The notes beneath the pieces are model-generated. The model was not told the DNA's origin and searched no databases. It saw nothing but the letters and a program-made list of their open reading frames with translations. 64,000 bases of DNA, taken from positions 1 through 64,000 of the forward strand of contig CAJTQL010000006.1 in the NCBI GenBank assembly GCA_910578285.1, written 5' to 3'. Shown here in pieces: positions 1-7,815 of this stretch. The stretch comes from an uncultured Helicobacteraceae bacterium. Lineage in GTDB: Bacteria; Campylobacterota; Campylobacteria; Campylobacterales; Helicobacteraceae. Numbering within the stretch: position 1 is the stretch's first letter; the number at the start of each line of letters is the position of its first letter. The translations under genes were made by a program, and so were the position numbers.

Positions 1-370
1 CGACAATATCTGTCTGATTCGCAAGAGGAATGCCATTGTAATACAAATTGGGCACAACAACATCTTTGACAGAAACAGACGCACCAAGCGTATAGCTAGC
101 CGCCTTTTGCGCACCATAGCGCACCAACAAATCGTTCTCAAAAAATCTCAACGCCGTGTCGCTCTCGAGTAAAATCTGATTGGAGATAATCTCAATATTG
201 CCTTCGATAATATGGGCTGTTTGGTTCATTTGCGAATCAAGCTGAATATCTGTAAAAACATTCATACGATAGTTAACAAATAACAAAAAAGGGATAGAAA
301 TCAGCAACGCAATAATAATCTGAATACACGAAAACTTCTTGCTAATAGAAAGATGATTCCATGAGAACAT
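1..370 (-). CDS. Methyl-accepting chemotaxis-type receptor, N-terminal part (runs off window edge)
   Basis: Translating the minus strand from the ATG at 368-370 gives an open frame to the window edge (123 codons), beginning MFSWNHLSISKKFSCIQ. A short basic start is followed by one hydrophobic segment (about residues 17-35, QIIIALLISIPFLLFV) and then a hydrophilic, probably periplasmic region. This is the usual start of a membrane chemoreceptor or sensor kinase, but the signalling end is outside the window. A CAGGAG ribosome site lies just upstream of the ATG. The gene is divergent from trpB. Chemoreceptor is the favoured reading because of the short N-terminus and TM layout; a sensor kinase cannot be excluded. 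Confidence 0.55.
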   Translation of the reverse strand, partial: MFSWNHLSISKKFSCIQIIIALLISIPFLLFVNYRMNVFTDIQLDSQMNQTAHIIEGNIEIISNQILLESDTALRFFENDLLVRYGAQKAASYTLGASVSVKDVVVPNLYYNGIPLANQTDIV

Positions 371-654
371 TACAACTCCTGTGCAATTCTAAAAGAGGAA
401 CTCTATCGTAGATAATATTAAATTATAATTAAGTATAAATTTAATATTTTTGCTTATTTGAGTCATTCATAGCACACACCAAGCATACATTCAAAACCAC
501 GCATTTTATGCCTCGCAATAACAGATTGGAATCTTTTATTGTAGCCGCAGCAAGAAGCAATGATTGAAGATGACACAATGAAAGTGTAGCAAATTGCAGA
601 ATGACTTTCGCAATTCCACAACACGGCAAATAAGTTGCGATTCTAAGATGTCTA
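371..654. other. Intergenic region between divergent receptor gene and trpB
   Basis: An AT-rich stretch at about 415-460 (runs such as taaatttaatatt) may hold the promoter of the leftward receptor gene. A 62-codon minus-strand frame at 441-629 (starts MPCCGIAKV) has no recognisable domain or ribosome site and is probably chance. Part of 540-640 (caattgcagaatgactttcgc...) resembles the degenerate dispersed repeats seen elsewhere in the window. Nothing else supportable was seen. Confidence 0.3.
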
Positions 655-663
655 TGCTATAAT
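655..663 (+). promoter_or_regulatory. Extended -10 promoter element for trpB
   Basis: TGCTATAAT matches the extended -10 typical of RpoD promoters in Campylobacterota. It lies 37 bases before the trpB ATG, and AAAAGGA about 10 bases before the ATG serves as the ribosome site. Confidence 0.6.
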
Positions 664-700
664 GTGATTCATTATATCGCATTATCGCAAAAGGACTGCT

Positions 701-1921
701 ATGAATCGAGATTCAAAACTCGCGAGCCCCTATCTCAAGAGCTTTCCTGATGAAAAGGGCTATTTTGGCACATTTGGCGGAAGTTTTGTCCCCGAAGCTG
801 TGGCAATCGCTATGCAGGAAATCAATGATGCCTACAATCTTATCGCTCAAAATGGCGATTTTATCGCCGAGCTGCGCAAGATTCGCAAGCATTTCCAAGG
901 ACGTCCCACGCCTGTGTTTTTTGCACACAACCTAAGCAAAGAATGCGGTGGGGCTGGAATCTACCTCAAACGCGAAGACCTCAACCACACAGGCGCACAT
1001 AAGCTTAATCATTGTATGGGCGAAGCACTATTGGCAAAGTATATGGGCAAGACAAAGCTCATCGCCGAGACAGGCGCTGGGCAACACGGCGTGGCGCTCG
1101 CCACAGCGGCGGCATATTTTGGACTTGAATGCGAAATTTATATGGGCGAAGTCGATATTGCGAAAGAAAAGCCTAATGTCTTGCGTATGCAAATTCTTGG
1201 CGCACGCGTTGTGCCCGTGAACATTGGTGCAAAAACGCTCAAAGAAGCTGTAGACAAAGCCTTTGAAGCCTACCTAAAGGATACAAAAAACTCCATGTAT
1301 GCCATTGGCTCTGTTGTGGGACCTCACCCATTCCCAAAAATGGTACGTGATTTCCAAGCCATTGTTGGAATCGAGGCACGCGAGCAGTTTGTTGAAATGA
1401 CAGGCGAGCTGCCCGACGTTGTGTGCGCATGCGTGGGCGGCGGCAGCAATGCAATGGGGATTTTTAGCGCATTCATTGAAGATTGTGTGGAACTCGTGGC
1501 TGTCGAGCCTCTTGGCAAAGGCAGCGCGCTTGGTCATCATGCGGCAAGCCTTAATTTTGGGCAAGAAGGCATTATGCATGGCTTTAACTCAATCATGCTC
1601 AAAGATGAGAGCGGCGAACCCGCCGCAGTACACAGCATTGCAAGTGGGCTTGATTATCCAAGCGTGGGACCAGAACATGCCTATTTGCACAGCATTGGGC
1701 GCACAAAAATCGCCGCGATTGACGACAAAGAGGCGATTGCTGCTTTCTTTGCCCTAAGCCGCAAAGAAGGCATTATCCCTGCACTCGAATCTAGCCATGC
1801 GCTTGCGTATGCACTCAAGATTGCACCCGAGCTCAAAGGCAAAAAAATTTTGCTCAATCTAAGTGGGCGCGGCGACAAAGATATAGACTTTGTGAGCGAA
1901 CACTATGGCTATGGCAACTAA
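701..1921 (+). CDS. trpB: Tryptophan synthase beta chain (stand-alone)
   Basis: PLP-dependent beta subunit of tryptophan synthase, condensing indole with L-serine in the cytoplasm. 406 residues, normal family length. The PLP lysine is K101 in NHTGAHKLNHCMGE; the phosphate-binding GGGSNAMG loop is at about 238-245; the C-terminus has ESSHALAYALK and LSGRGDKD, both typical. The signature HTGAHKLNHC differs from the enteric HGGAHKTNQV. I recall this variant as a second TrpB type in several Campylobacterota, but have not checked. No trpA or other trp gene is nearby, so it may be an indole-salvage or auxiliary copy. The next gene overlaps its 3' end by 17 bases. Confidence 0.95.
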   Translation: MNRDSKLASPYLKSFPDEKGYFGTFGGSFVPEAVAIAMQEINDAYNLIAQNGDFIAELRKIRKHFQGRPTPVFFAHNLSKECGGAGIYLKREDLNHTGAHKLNHCMGEALLAKYMGKTKLIAETGAGQHGVALATAAAYFGLECEIYMGEVDIAKEKPNVLRMQILGARVVPVNIGAKTLKEAVDKAFEAYLKDTKNSMYAIGSVVGPHPFPKMVRDFQAIVGIEAREQFVEMTGELPDVVCACVGGGSNAMGIFSAFIEDCVELVAVEPLGKGSALGHHAASLNFGQEGIMHGFNSIMLKDESGEPAAVHSIASGLDYPSVGPEHAYLHSIGRTKIAAIDDKEAIAAFFALSRKEGIIPALESSHALAYALKIAPELKGKKILLNLSGRGDKDIDFVSEHYGYGN

Positions 1922-3155
1922 AATGGCAAAAGATTCTTTGCTACACAAGGGCATTGTCCCCTTCATTGTGCGGCGCTATTTGCGCTTTGACCGCGAACAA
2001 CCCTTTATCTCGATTACCGCGATTCTCGCATTTATTGGTGTTGCCGTGGGGGTGATGGTGCTCATCGTGGCAATGGCGATTATGAATGGATTTGACAAAG
2101 AGTTTCAGCGCAAGCTTTTTGTGATGAACTATCCGCTCACAATCTACCCCACAGCCTATCGTGGAATCTCACATAATATGTTGCTTGCACTCGAAGAGCA
2201 ATTCCCAGATTTGCAATTCAGCCCATTTCTGCGCTCAAATGCTATTTCGCGTTCGGGCAGTTTTATGGAAGGCGCTGTGGTTTTTGGTGTCGATTTTGAG
2301 CGCGAACGTAAAATTAATAGTGTGATTGACGCAGCATTGCAACAAACACCAAACAACAGAATCGAAGGCAAATTTGACGCCGTGATTGGCGAAGGGCTCG
2401 CCTATGCGTTTGGGCTTGATTCAAACGCATCGCTCATGTTGATTTTCACACATATCCAACCAAGCGGGCTCAACCTCACACCCATTATCAAACGATTCAA
2501 CACCAAAGCCTTTTTTAATTCTGGGCTCACAGCGTATGATAAAGGCTACATTTTCCTCACAATTGACGCATTGCGCCTCATCAAACAAGTACCCGACCAA
2601 GTCTATGACGGAATCCGCATCTACACACACAATGCACGAAGTGATAGAGAACGTGTGCAGGATTATCTCCCACAAGGTTTTCGTGTGATTGGCTGGTGGG
2701 AACAAAATGGCAATTTTTTTGCTGCAATCGAACTTGAGAAATATGCACTTTTTATCATTCTTATGTTGATTATTCTTATTGCTTCACTCAATATCATCAC
2801 TTCGCTTCTCATGACCGTCATGAATCGCCGCAAAGAAATCGCACTTTTGCTTGCGCTTGGAGCAAGCAAAAGCGAGATTCGCAAAATCTTTTTCCGCGTA
2901 GGTAGCGTGATTGGAATCGGCGGAATCATCGTTGGTGTGTTGCTTGCTGCAATCCTCATGGCGGTGCTTGCTAATTTTTCTATCATCTCTTTGCCTGCCG
3001 ATGTCTATGGTGATACCAAAATCCCTCTTGAGCTTTCATGGCTTGACTTTAGCCTCATCCTCATCGGAAGCTTGCTTGTTGTACTCTTCTCATCTTTCTA
3101 TCCTGCCAAAAAAGCCGCCGAAGTAGACCCGCTTGTTGTATTGCGCAATGAGTAA
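1905..3155 (+). CDS. LolC/LolE-family lipoprotein-releasing permease (FtsX-like)
   Basis: Inner-membrane permease of the ABC system that moves lipoproteins to the outer membrane. 416 residues with the family layout: TM1 at about 36-60 (ITAILAFIGVAVGVMVLIVA) followed by the MNGFDKEF motif, a long periplasmic domain (about 65-275), then three C-terminal TM segments (about 280-305, 325-355, 375-400). The cytoplasmic MNRRKEIALLLALGAS before TM3 is the FtsX/LolE coupling-helix region, and the PAKKAAEVDPLVVLRNE tail is characteristic. Start ATG at 1905 overlaps trpB; ATGs at 1911 and 1923 are alternatives. Translationally coupled to trpB. The ATPase LolD is not in the window. Only one permease is seen, consistent with LolF-type homodimers in some lineages (inference). 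Confidence 0.9.
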   Translation: MAMATKMAKDSLLHKGIVPFIVRRYLRFDREQPFISITAILAFIGVAVGVMVLIVAMAIMNGFDKEFQRKLFVMNYPLTIYPTAYRGISHNMLLALEEQFPDLQFSPFLRSNAISRSGSFMEGAVVFGVDFERERKINSVIDAALQQTPNNRIEGKFDAVIGEGLAYAFGLDSNASLMLIFTHIQPSGLNLTPIIKRFNTKAFFNSGLTAYDKGYIFLTIDALRLIKQVPDQVYDGIRIYTHNARSDRERVQDYLPQGFRVIGWWEQNGNFFAAIELEKYALFIILMLIILIASLNIITSLLMTVMNRRKEIALLLALGASKSEIRKIFFRVGSVIGIGGIIVGVLLAAILMAVLANFSIISLPADVYGDTKIPLELSWLDFSLILIGSLLVVLFSSFYPAKKAAEVDPLVVLRNE

Positions 3156-3163
3156 AATCAACA

Positions 3164-3206
3164 CAAACTGCGTGTTTTCGCGCGGCAAGCGGCAGTTTGC
3201 AATTTT
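3164..3206 (+). terminator. Probable intrinsic terminator after the LolC/E gene
   Basis: CAAACTGC (3164-3171) pairs perfectly with GCAGTTTG (3192-3199), an 8-bp stem with a large GC-containing loop, followed by CAATTTT. The T-tail is weak, so termination may be partial. Confidence 0.4.
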
Positions 3207-3217
3207 AAGCTTTATTA

Positions 3218-3226
3218 TGCTAGAAT
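3218..3226 (+). promoter_or_regulatory. Extended -10 promoter for the leader ORF and GTPase gene
   Basis: TGCTAGAAT, the same form as elsewhere in the window. Predicted start of transcription is near 3233, about 20 bases before the leader-ORF ATG at 3253. Confidence 0.55.
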
Positions 3227-3252
3227 ATATTCTTTAATGTAAAGGCAAAGTA

Positions 3253-3336
3253 ATGAGCAAGAACAAGACAAAACAACAAAGAAACGATAATCCCCCCCCC
3301 CCCGTCCCCGTGCATTGCTTTGGCTTTGTTCTTTGA
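3253..3336 (+). CDS. 27-codon leader ORF containing a poly-C tract
   Basis: A short frame with its own ribosome site (AAAGG, 7 bases before the ATG) starts MSKNKTKQQRNDN, then encodes four prolines from the 12-C tract at 3292-3303, and ends VPVHCFGFVL with TGA at 3334-3336. The stop codon overlaps GAGGG (3335-3339), the likely ribosome site of the GTPase gene starting at 3346, and both starts are in the same frame (93 bases apart). This arrangement suggests translational coupling: a ribosome ending here is placed at the next start. Gain or loss of one C shifts the stop to 3420-3422 or 3353-3355. No known domain; it may have no function as a peptide. Confidence 0.5.
   Translation: MSKNKTKQQRNDNPPPPVPVHCFGFVL
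3292..3303 (+). repeat. Homopolymeric C12 tract (candidate slippage site)
   Basis: Twelve consecutive C, inside the leader ORF. Tracts of this length in Campylobacterota are commonly hypermutable by slipped-strand mispairing and give phase variation. It is the longest G/C run noticed in the window. Confidence 0.85.
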
Positions 3337-3345
3337 GGGTTCGAG

Positions 3346-4017
3346 ATGGAAATAGCATTATTGGTTGCTATCAGTCTCGCGACTCTCTTTGGAATGTTGG
3401 CTGGAATCTATGCTATTTATAAAATTGTCTTGTGGTGCAATGATTGCTATCAATCTCTCTTTGGAACGCCTGATGCAATTGTCTTGCTAAATGGTAAAAA
3501 GAAATCAGGCAAAACAACAATTATTAAACTGCTCAATCATGGAGGCTTTGTGCCTTCATATGAGGCAACCCAACAAGCCTTTATCAAAAAAGCTGCAAAG
3601 ATTCAAACACAAAATGGGCGCAGATATGTCTTTTGGGATACATCTGGATTATATCACACTAAAGATGCAGAGAAGCTCCATGATATTCTTGATAGCTTTC
3701 GCACAAAAGACAAAATTCAAATTATCAACATTTATGTTTTTAATCTAACCGAATATGAACAAATTCAATATGCAATAGAAGCGCATACAAAAGAATGCCA
3801 CGAGAAAGGATATATCGCGCTTGCATTCGCAACAAGAGGCGACAAACTCAATAGTACGGAACGGCGCAATTTGAATGCTGAAATGAGCAGAATCTTTGGC
3901 ATACCAATCAAAGTCTTTGACCTTACGCTTGCTCCTGTTGAAGAGATTATCGAGTTTATAGAAATGGGAGAAACAAATACCATATATAAAATGAACAAAA
4001 CAAAAAAAGACTTGTAA
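3346..4017 (+). CDS. Membrane-anchored small P-loop GTPase-like protein
   Basis: 223 residues; not recognised as a named protein. An N-terminal TM helix (about 3-30) is followed by a nucleotide-binding domain: Walker A/G1 GKKKSGKT (50-57), a G3-like DTSG (98-101, in YVFWDTSG) and a G4-like TRGDK (163-167). This order and spacing resemble Arf/SRP-receptor-beta type GTPases, although G4 (normally NKxD/TKxD) is unusual. The C-terminus is hydrophilic (KMNKTKKDL). It lies just before the nickel/cobalt ECF transporter but is separated by a promoter at 4032. Expression may depend on the poly-C leader upstream. Ligand and partner are unknown; GTP rather than ATP use is an inference from G3/G4. Confidence 0.6.
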   Translation: MEIALLVAISLATLFGMLAGIYAIYKIVLWCNDCYQSLFGTPDAIVLLNGKKKSGKTTIIKLLNHGGFVPSYEATQQAFIKKAAKIQTQNGRRYVFWDTSGLYHTKDAEKLHDILDSFRTKDKIQIINIYVFNLTEYEQIQYAIEAHTKECHEKGYIALAFATRGDKLNSTERRNLNAEMSRIFGIPIKVFDLTLAPVEEIIEFIEMGETNTIYKMNKTKKDL

Positions 4018-4031
4018 AACGATTCGTTTTG

Positions 4032-4040
4032 TGCTAGAAT
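4032..4040 (+). promoter_or_regulatory. Extended -10 promoter for the ECF metal transporter operon
   Basis: TGCTAGAAT 18 bases before the ATG at 4059, with AAAAAAGGAG as ribosome site in between. No clear NikR or Fur palindrome was seen next to it. Confidence 0.55.
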
Positions 4041-4058
4041 CTCAAAAAAGGAGTTACT

Positions 4059-5051
4059 ATGCACATGGCAGATGCTTTAATCTCTCCCTCAATTGCTTGC
4101 GCGATGTATGTTTGCGCTGGTGCTGTGGGCGCGTATTGTATCAAAAAAATTGAACTTCAAGATGATGCAAAAAAAATTGCTATGATGGGGATTATGGGGG
4201 CTTTTGTGTTTGCAACACAAATGATTAACTTTGCCATTCCGGGCACGGGCTCATCAGGACATCTATCCGGCGGTGTGCTTTTGGCAGCAATTCTTGGTCC
4301 TTATGCAGCATTTCTCACAATGATGAGTGTGCTCCTCATTCAATGCCTCTTATTCGCCGATGGAGGCTTATTGGCTTTGGGGGCAAATATTTGGAATATG
4401 TCCTTTTATGGCTGTTTTATCGGGGCTTTGATATGGAAATTCATGATGCAAAATGGCGCTTCTAAGACGAAAATCATTCTTGCTTCGCTGATTGCTTGTG
4501 TGCTTTCTTTGCAGCTTGGTGCTTTTTCTGTCGTCCTTGAAACGCTTGTTTCTGGCATTACCTCTCTACCTTTTGCCATTTTCGCCGCGGCAATGCAGCC
4601 TATTCATCTTGCCATTGGTCTTGTAGAAGGACTCATCACCGCTGCTGTGCTATGTTTCATCTACGAAACGCGTGGGGAGATTCTTTGGGGCATTGGGAAT
4701 CTCGCGTCCAAAACAAGGCTCACTTTTTCAAAACTTTTTGGCGTCTTGTCTATTGCAACGTTAACAATTGCTGCACTCCTTTCACTTGTGGCTTCAGAGT
4801 TTCCCGATGGCTTAGAATGGTCTTTGGAAAAAGTCGCAGGAACAAGCGAACTTGAATCGCAAGGCAGCATTTACGAAACAGCACTCAAACTCCAAGAATC
4901 AACAGCCTTGCTGCCTGATTATGCCTTTATCGATTCGCAAAACCCTTTAGGTACATCTATTTCGGGTATTGTAGGTGCTTTGGTTGTTTTGATTCTTTGT
5001 ATTTTTGCTTGCTATCTCTTTAGAATCTTTAAGAGCAAAACAAGCGTTTAA
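4059..5051 (+). CDS. ECF nickel/cobalt transporter substrate-binding component, M-N fusion
   Basis: Inner-membrane S component that binds Ni2+ or Co2+. The protein starts MHMADALISP: a histidine at position 2 after Met1 is the metal-coordinating N-terminus of CbiM/NikM proteins and fixes the start. Several TM helices follow, with the family motif GSSGHLSGGVLLAAILGP (about 67-84). Near residue 247 the sequence FPDGLEWSLEKVA is the PDGLE signature of the NikN/CbiN-type accessory domain, followed by a final TM helix, so M and N parts are fused in one 330-residue chain. The stop overlaps the next start (TAATG). With the two following genes it forms a complete ECF operon. Nickel is favoured because Helicobacter needs it for urease/hydrogenase (inference). 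Confidence 0.9.
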   Translation: MHMADALISPSIACAMYVCAGAVGAYCIKKIELQDDAKKIAMMGIMGAFVFATQMINFAIPGTGSSGHLSGGVLLAAILGPYAAFLTMMSVLLIQCLLFADGGLLALGANIWNMSFYGCFIGALIWKFMMQNGASKTKIILASLIACVLSLQLGAFSVVLETLVSGITSLPFAIFAAAMQPIHLAIGLVEGLITAAVLCFIYETRGEILWGIGNLASKTRLTFSKLFGVLSIATLTIAALLSLVASEFPDGLEWSLEKVAGTSELESQGSIYETALKLQESTALLPDYAFIDSQNPLGTSISGIVGALVVLILCIFACYLFRIFKSKTSV

Positions 5052-5851
5052 TGGACAAAATCTCCCAAGCGCTGCAGCAAATTCAACATCTCAATGAACT
5101 TGCTGCTAAAGATTGTTGGATAAACAGAATCCACCCTATTTCCAAACTTCTTGTTACGCTTTTTTACTGCATTCTTGTCGTGTCTTTTGATAAATACCAT
5201 TTTGTTAGTTTGCTCGTAATGGCTATCTATCCACTCATTATGTATGAAATCGCTAGAATTTCTATCTTAAAAACACTCTACCGCCTAAAAATCCTTTTGT
5301 TCTTTATCGCTCTTTTTGGAATCTTCAACCCATTTTTTGATGAAAAACCCCTCATAATCATAAGAGATTTTGTGATAACAGGCGGAATGGTCTCGATGTT
5401 GACACTTCTTATCAAAGGAATCTTCAGCTTGCTTGCGTCCTATTTATTGATTGCTACAACCTCTATTGAGGGCATTTGCTATGCCCTAAAGAAACTCTAT
5501 TGCCCAAAAATCCTCGTAACGCAGATTTTGCTTCTCTATCGCTATATCCCACTCTTTTTGCTCGAGTTCAAACATACCTTAGAAGCCTATTCTTTAAAAA
5601 CAATACAAGAACATGGAATCCGTTTTAGAACATGGGGGTCTTTGGTTGGTCTCATTTTATTACGTAGTTTGGATAGAGCCAATGAAGTCTATCAGAGCAT
5701 GTGTATTCGAGGATATAGAGGAGAATTTTATGCCTTTAGCACTCAAAAGATAACAGGACGTGATATTGCATATTTGCTGATATGGGCAATTGTTTTACTC
5801 ATTCTACGTTTTGTTTCTGTTTCGGAAATCATAGGGGGATTTTTAATATGA
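5051..5851 (+). CDS. ECF transporter transmembrane (T) component, CbiQ/NikQ family
   Basis: 266-residue membrane protein coupling the ATPase to the M-N subunit. Hydrophobic segments at about 30-55, 60-80, 85-100, 110-140 and 240-262. The region YSLKTIQEHGIRFRTWGSL and the later YQSMCIRGYRGEFY hold the conserved Arg-containing coupling helices (second R-G motif, CIRGYRGE, is the clearest). Starts at ATG 5051, sharing one base with the previous stop, and overlaps the next start by four bases (ATGA). Confidence 0.88.
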   Translation: MDKISQALQQIQHLNELAAKDCWINRIHPISKLLVTLFYCILVVSFDKYHFVSLLVMAIYPLIMYEIARISILKTLYRLKILLFFIALFGIFNPFFDEKPLIIIRDFVITGGMVSMLTLLIKGIFSLLASYLLIATTSIEGICYALKKLYCPKILVTQILLLYRYIPLFLLEFKHTLEAYSLKTIQEHGIRFRTWGSLVGLILLRSLDRANEVYQSMCIRGYRGEFYAFSTQKITGRDIAYLLIWAIVLLILRFVSVSEIIGGFLI

Positions 5852-6573
5852 ATCCTCATATCTCCTTGCAATCTCTTAGCTTTCATTATGAAAAAGGCAA
5901 AGAACTATTACAAGATATTTCGCTAGAAATTCAAAAAGGAGAAAATGTCGGAATCATTGGGCAAAATGGAGCTGGAAAATCGACTTTGTTGAAACTTTTG
6001 ATTGGGCTTGAAATGGCTTTTAATGGCAATATTTATATCAATGAGATTCCACTCAATCGAGATAATTTAAGCTTGATTCGTCAAAAAATCGGCTATGTCT
6101 TTCAAGATTCCAATCATCAACTTTTTATGCCAAATGTTTATGAAGATGTAGCATTTGCACCTCGTAATTTTCAGCTTTCAAATCTCGAAGAACATGTGAA
6201 TCTAGCCTTAGAACAAGTCGGAATCCTCCACCTCAAACATCAAGCAACACATCATCTTTCAGGTGGAGAAAAAAAGCTTGTTTGTCTTGCAACAATTTTA
6301 TCTATCAGCCCCGAGATTCTGCTTCTTGATGAACCTTCATCAGCACTTGATTCAAAAAATAGACGCAATCTCATACGCATCTTAAACCAACTAGCTCAAA
6401 CAAAACTGATTATTTCACACGATTTAGATTTTATCCTAGAAACATGCCAACGAGTCATTGTGCTTTATAATGGAAAAATTGTAGCCGATGGTTGTTGCAA
6501 AGATATATTGAGCAACAAAAGATTACTCGAAACATATTCCTTGGAGCTTCCCCTGTCATTCACGAAAATCTAG
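5848..6573 (+). CDS. ECF transporter ATPase, CbiO/NikO family
   Basis: 241-residue ABC ATPase energising nickel/cobalt uptake. Walker A GQNGAGKST, Q-loop (YVFQDSNHQL), signature HLSGGEKK, Walker B ILLLDEPSSALD and the switch histidine in LIISHDLDF are all present. The true start is the ATG at 5848, inside the end of the T-component gene (ATGA overlap) with AGGGGG as ribosome site; an upstream ATG at 5782 would add 22 non-family residues. Third gene of the ECF operon. Confidence 0.92.
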   Translation: MNPHISLQSLSFHYEKGKELLQDISLEIQKGENVGIIGQNGAGKSTLLKLLIGLEMAFNGNIYINEIPLNRDNLSLIRQKIGYVFQDSNHQLFMPNVYEDVAFAPRNFQLSNLEEHVNLALEQVGILHLKHQATHHLSGGEKKLVCLATILSISPEILLLDEPSSALDSKNRRNLIRILNQLAQTKLIISHDLDFILETCQRVIVLYNGKIVADGCCKDILSNKRLLETYSLELPLSFTKI

Positions 6574-6740
6574 CTTCTATCATTGCGAGTGTTCAAAAGA
6601 CGCATGGCAATCAACAATTTGATATTTAGAGACGTTGGATTGCTTTGGCAACGCCGGCGCAATGCGCGATGGAAGTAGCCATTTTCTTTGCGCCCACTAT
6701 CATAATATTCCTTGCCATCTATCCACTCTCCGCCGCTCAT
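6570..6740 (-). pseudogene. Small ORF or gene remnant between the ATPase gene and tonB
   Basis: A 56-codon minus-strand frame starting MSGGEWIDGKEYYDSGRKEN just downstream of tonB. The first ~25 residues look protein-like (Gly/Trp/Tyr pattern), while the rest runs through the palindromic repeat at 6582-6663, suggesting a gene end destroyed or extended by repeat insertion. No ribosome site is obvious. No family recognised. Confidence 0.2.
6582..6663. repeat. Degenerate ATTGCGAG-type palindromic repeat
   Basis: Begins ATTGCGAGTGTT and ends with GCGCAAT; contains GGCAATCAA and GGATTGCTTTGGCAAC segments also found, in related form, near 51740 and in the duplicated block after the tRNA-Arg genes. 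Probably a REP/MITE-like unit at the 3' ends of convergent genes. Confidence 0.45.
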
Positions 6741-6773
6741 GGCATTGTGCCCCTAAACATGCCTAGCGCAGCC

Positions 6774-7469
6774 CTAACCAAGATTGAGTTGGTAAGCAAT
6801 AGGAATATGAAGTGTATAAGCTTTATCGGGTTTTGGGAATAATTGTGATGCTTCTTGTATAGTGCGAATCGCTTGTTCATCGAGAATCGCATGAGTCGAA
6901 CTCTCAATCACACGAAGCTCAATAATCTTGCCGTTATCATCAAGCACCATGCGCACCGTAACCTCACCGCTAAGCCTCATGCGTCGCGCCATACGTGGAT
7001 AGGCATTGTGTGCATCAATCAATCTCTTAATCTCTGCTAGAAATGGATTCTTATGATTGCTGCCAAGGTTGATGGGCTGATGATTCTGTGTGCTTGCATG
7101 CTGCGTTGTGTCTGCTACATTTGCAGTTTTCTGTTGCACTTCCTCGCGCGGATTTTTCTGTTTCTGCTCATGTTTTTCATGTTTTTGTACATGTTTATGC
7201 TCTTTTGGCTTCTTTTTTGGTGTTTCATAATGTTTTGGAATAACCTTTGGTTTGGGCTCTGGCTCGGGTTCTTGAATAGGCATTGCACTTGCAAATGATG
7301 CAAGCGCAAACGACATTGCGCCAATCTCTTTTGCAGGCTCTTGTGGCTTTTGCGGAAAAATCTCAAGCCCAAGCATAAAAAGCACAAGCGGCATGTGCAA
7401 AATGCATGCAATACCAAATGCTACGCGGCTGTATTTATTGGTATTCTGTAATGATTTTGAAGTTTGCAT
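6774..7469 (-). CDS. tonB: TonB energy-transducing protein with His/Lys-rich linker
   Basis: Periplasm-spanning protein that transmits proton-motive energy from ExbBD to outer-membrane receptors. 231 residues: one N-terminal TM helix (about 17-37), an EPEPEPKPK stretch, a Lys/His-rich linker (about 79-110, with KHYETPKKK and EHKHVQKHEKHEQK), then the TonB C-terminal domain (about 140-231) with YPRMARRMRLSGEVTVRM and the family pattern G.V.V...DG.I....I..SS. The linker holds at least six histidines, which could bind metal (inference). Its start overlaps the end of exbD. The neighbouring ECF nickel/cobalt operon makes a metal-uptake role likely. Confidence 0.92.
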   Translation of the reverse strand: MQTSKSLQNTNKYSRVAFGIACILHMPLVLFMLGLEIFPQKPQEPAKEIGAMSFALASFASAMPIQEPEPEPKPKVIPKHYETPKKKPKEHKHVQKHEKHEQKQKNPREEVQQKTANVADTTQHASTQNHQPINLGSNHKNPFLAEIKRLIDAHNAYPRMARRMRLSGEVTVRMVLDDNGKIIELRVIESSTHAILDEQAIRTIQEASQLFPKPDKAYTLHIPIAYQLNLG

Positions 7470-7815
7470 GATTTTTTCTCTTTAGAATATTGATGATTTG
7501 GATAAACGAATCAAGCGGACTTGCCTTATCTCCCATTAGATAGACCCATTCATGCCTTTGAAGCAATGCCAATTTCTCCTCAAAATCGATAAGACTACTT
7601 GGCTTATCATTCAAAAAATAATCTCCGTTCTTATCAATCTTAAGCACAAATGCGCTTCCCTTACCCTCAATCTTCTCATGTGAGGATTTGGGTAGCGAGA
7701 TTTTGATTTCACCCTGCGCAATGAATGTTGCCACACTCAAAACAATGGCAAGCAACACAAGAATCACATCAATCAGAGGGACGATATTGAGCCCATCGCT
7801 ATGCGGCATTTTCAT
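7435..7815 (-). CDS. exbD: ExbD-type biopolymer transport protein
   Basis: 126-residue inner-membrane protein of the ExbB-ExbD-TonB motor. One TM helix after DGLNIVPLIDVILVLLAIVL carries the conserved aspartate needed for proton use; the rest is the periplasmic domain. The start is the ATG at 7813-7815 (MKMPHSDG); a longer frame to 7908 adds unrelated residues. It overlaps the exbB stop by 17 bases and the tonB start by 35, so the three genes are one transcript. Confidence 0.9.
   Translation of the reverse strand: MKMPHSDGLNIVPLIDVILVLLAIVLSVATFIAQGEIKISLPKSSHEKIEGKGSAFVLKIDKNGDYFLNDKPSSLIDFEEKLALLQRHEWVYLMGDKASPLDSFIQIINILKRKNHANFKIITEYQ

Noticed and set aside
441..629. 62-codon minus-strand frame between the receptor gene and trpB
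   Set aside because: No ribosome site, no recognisable domain, low-complexity hydrophobic content; treated as chance.
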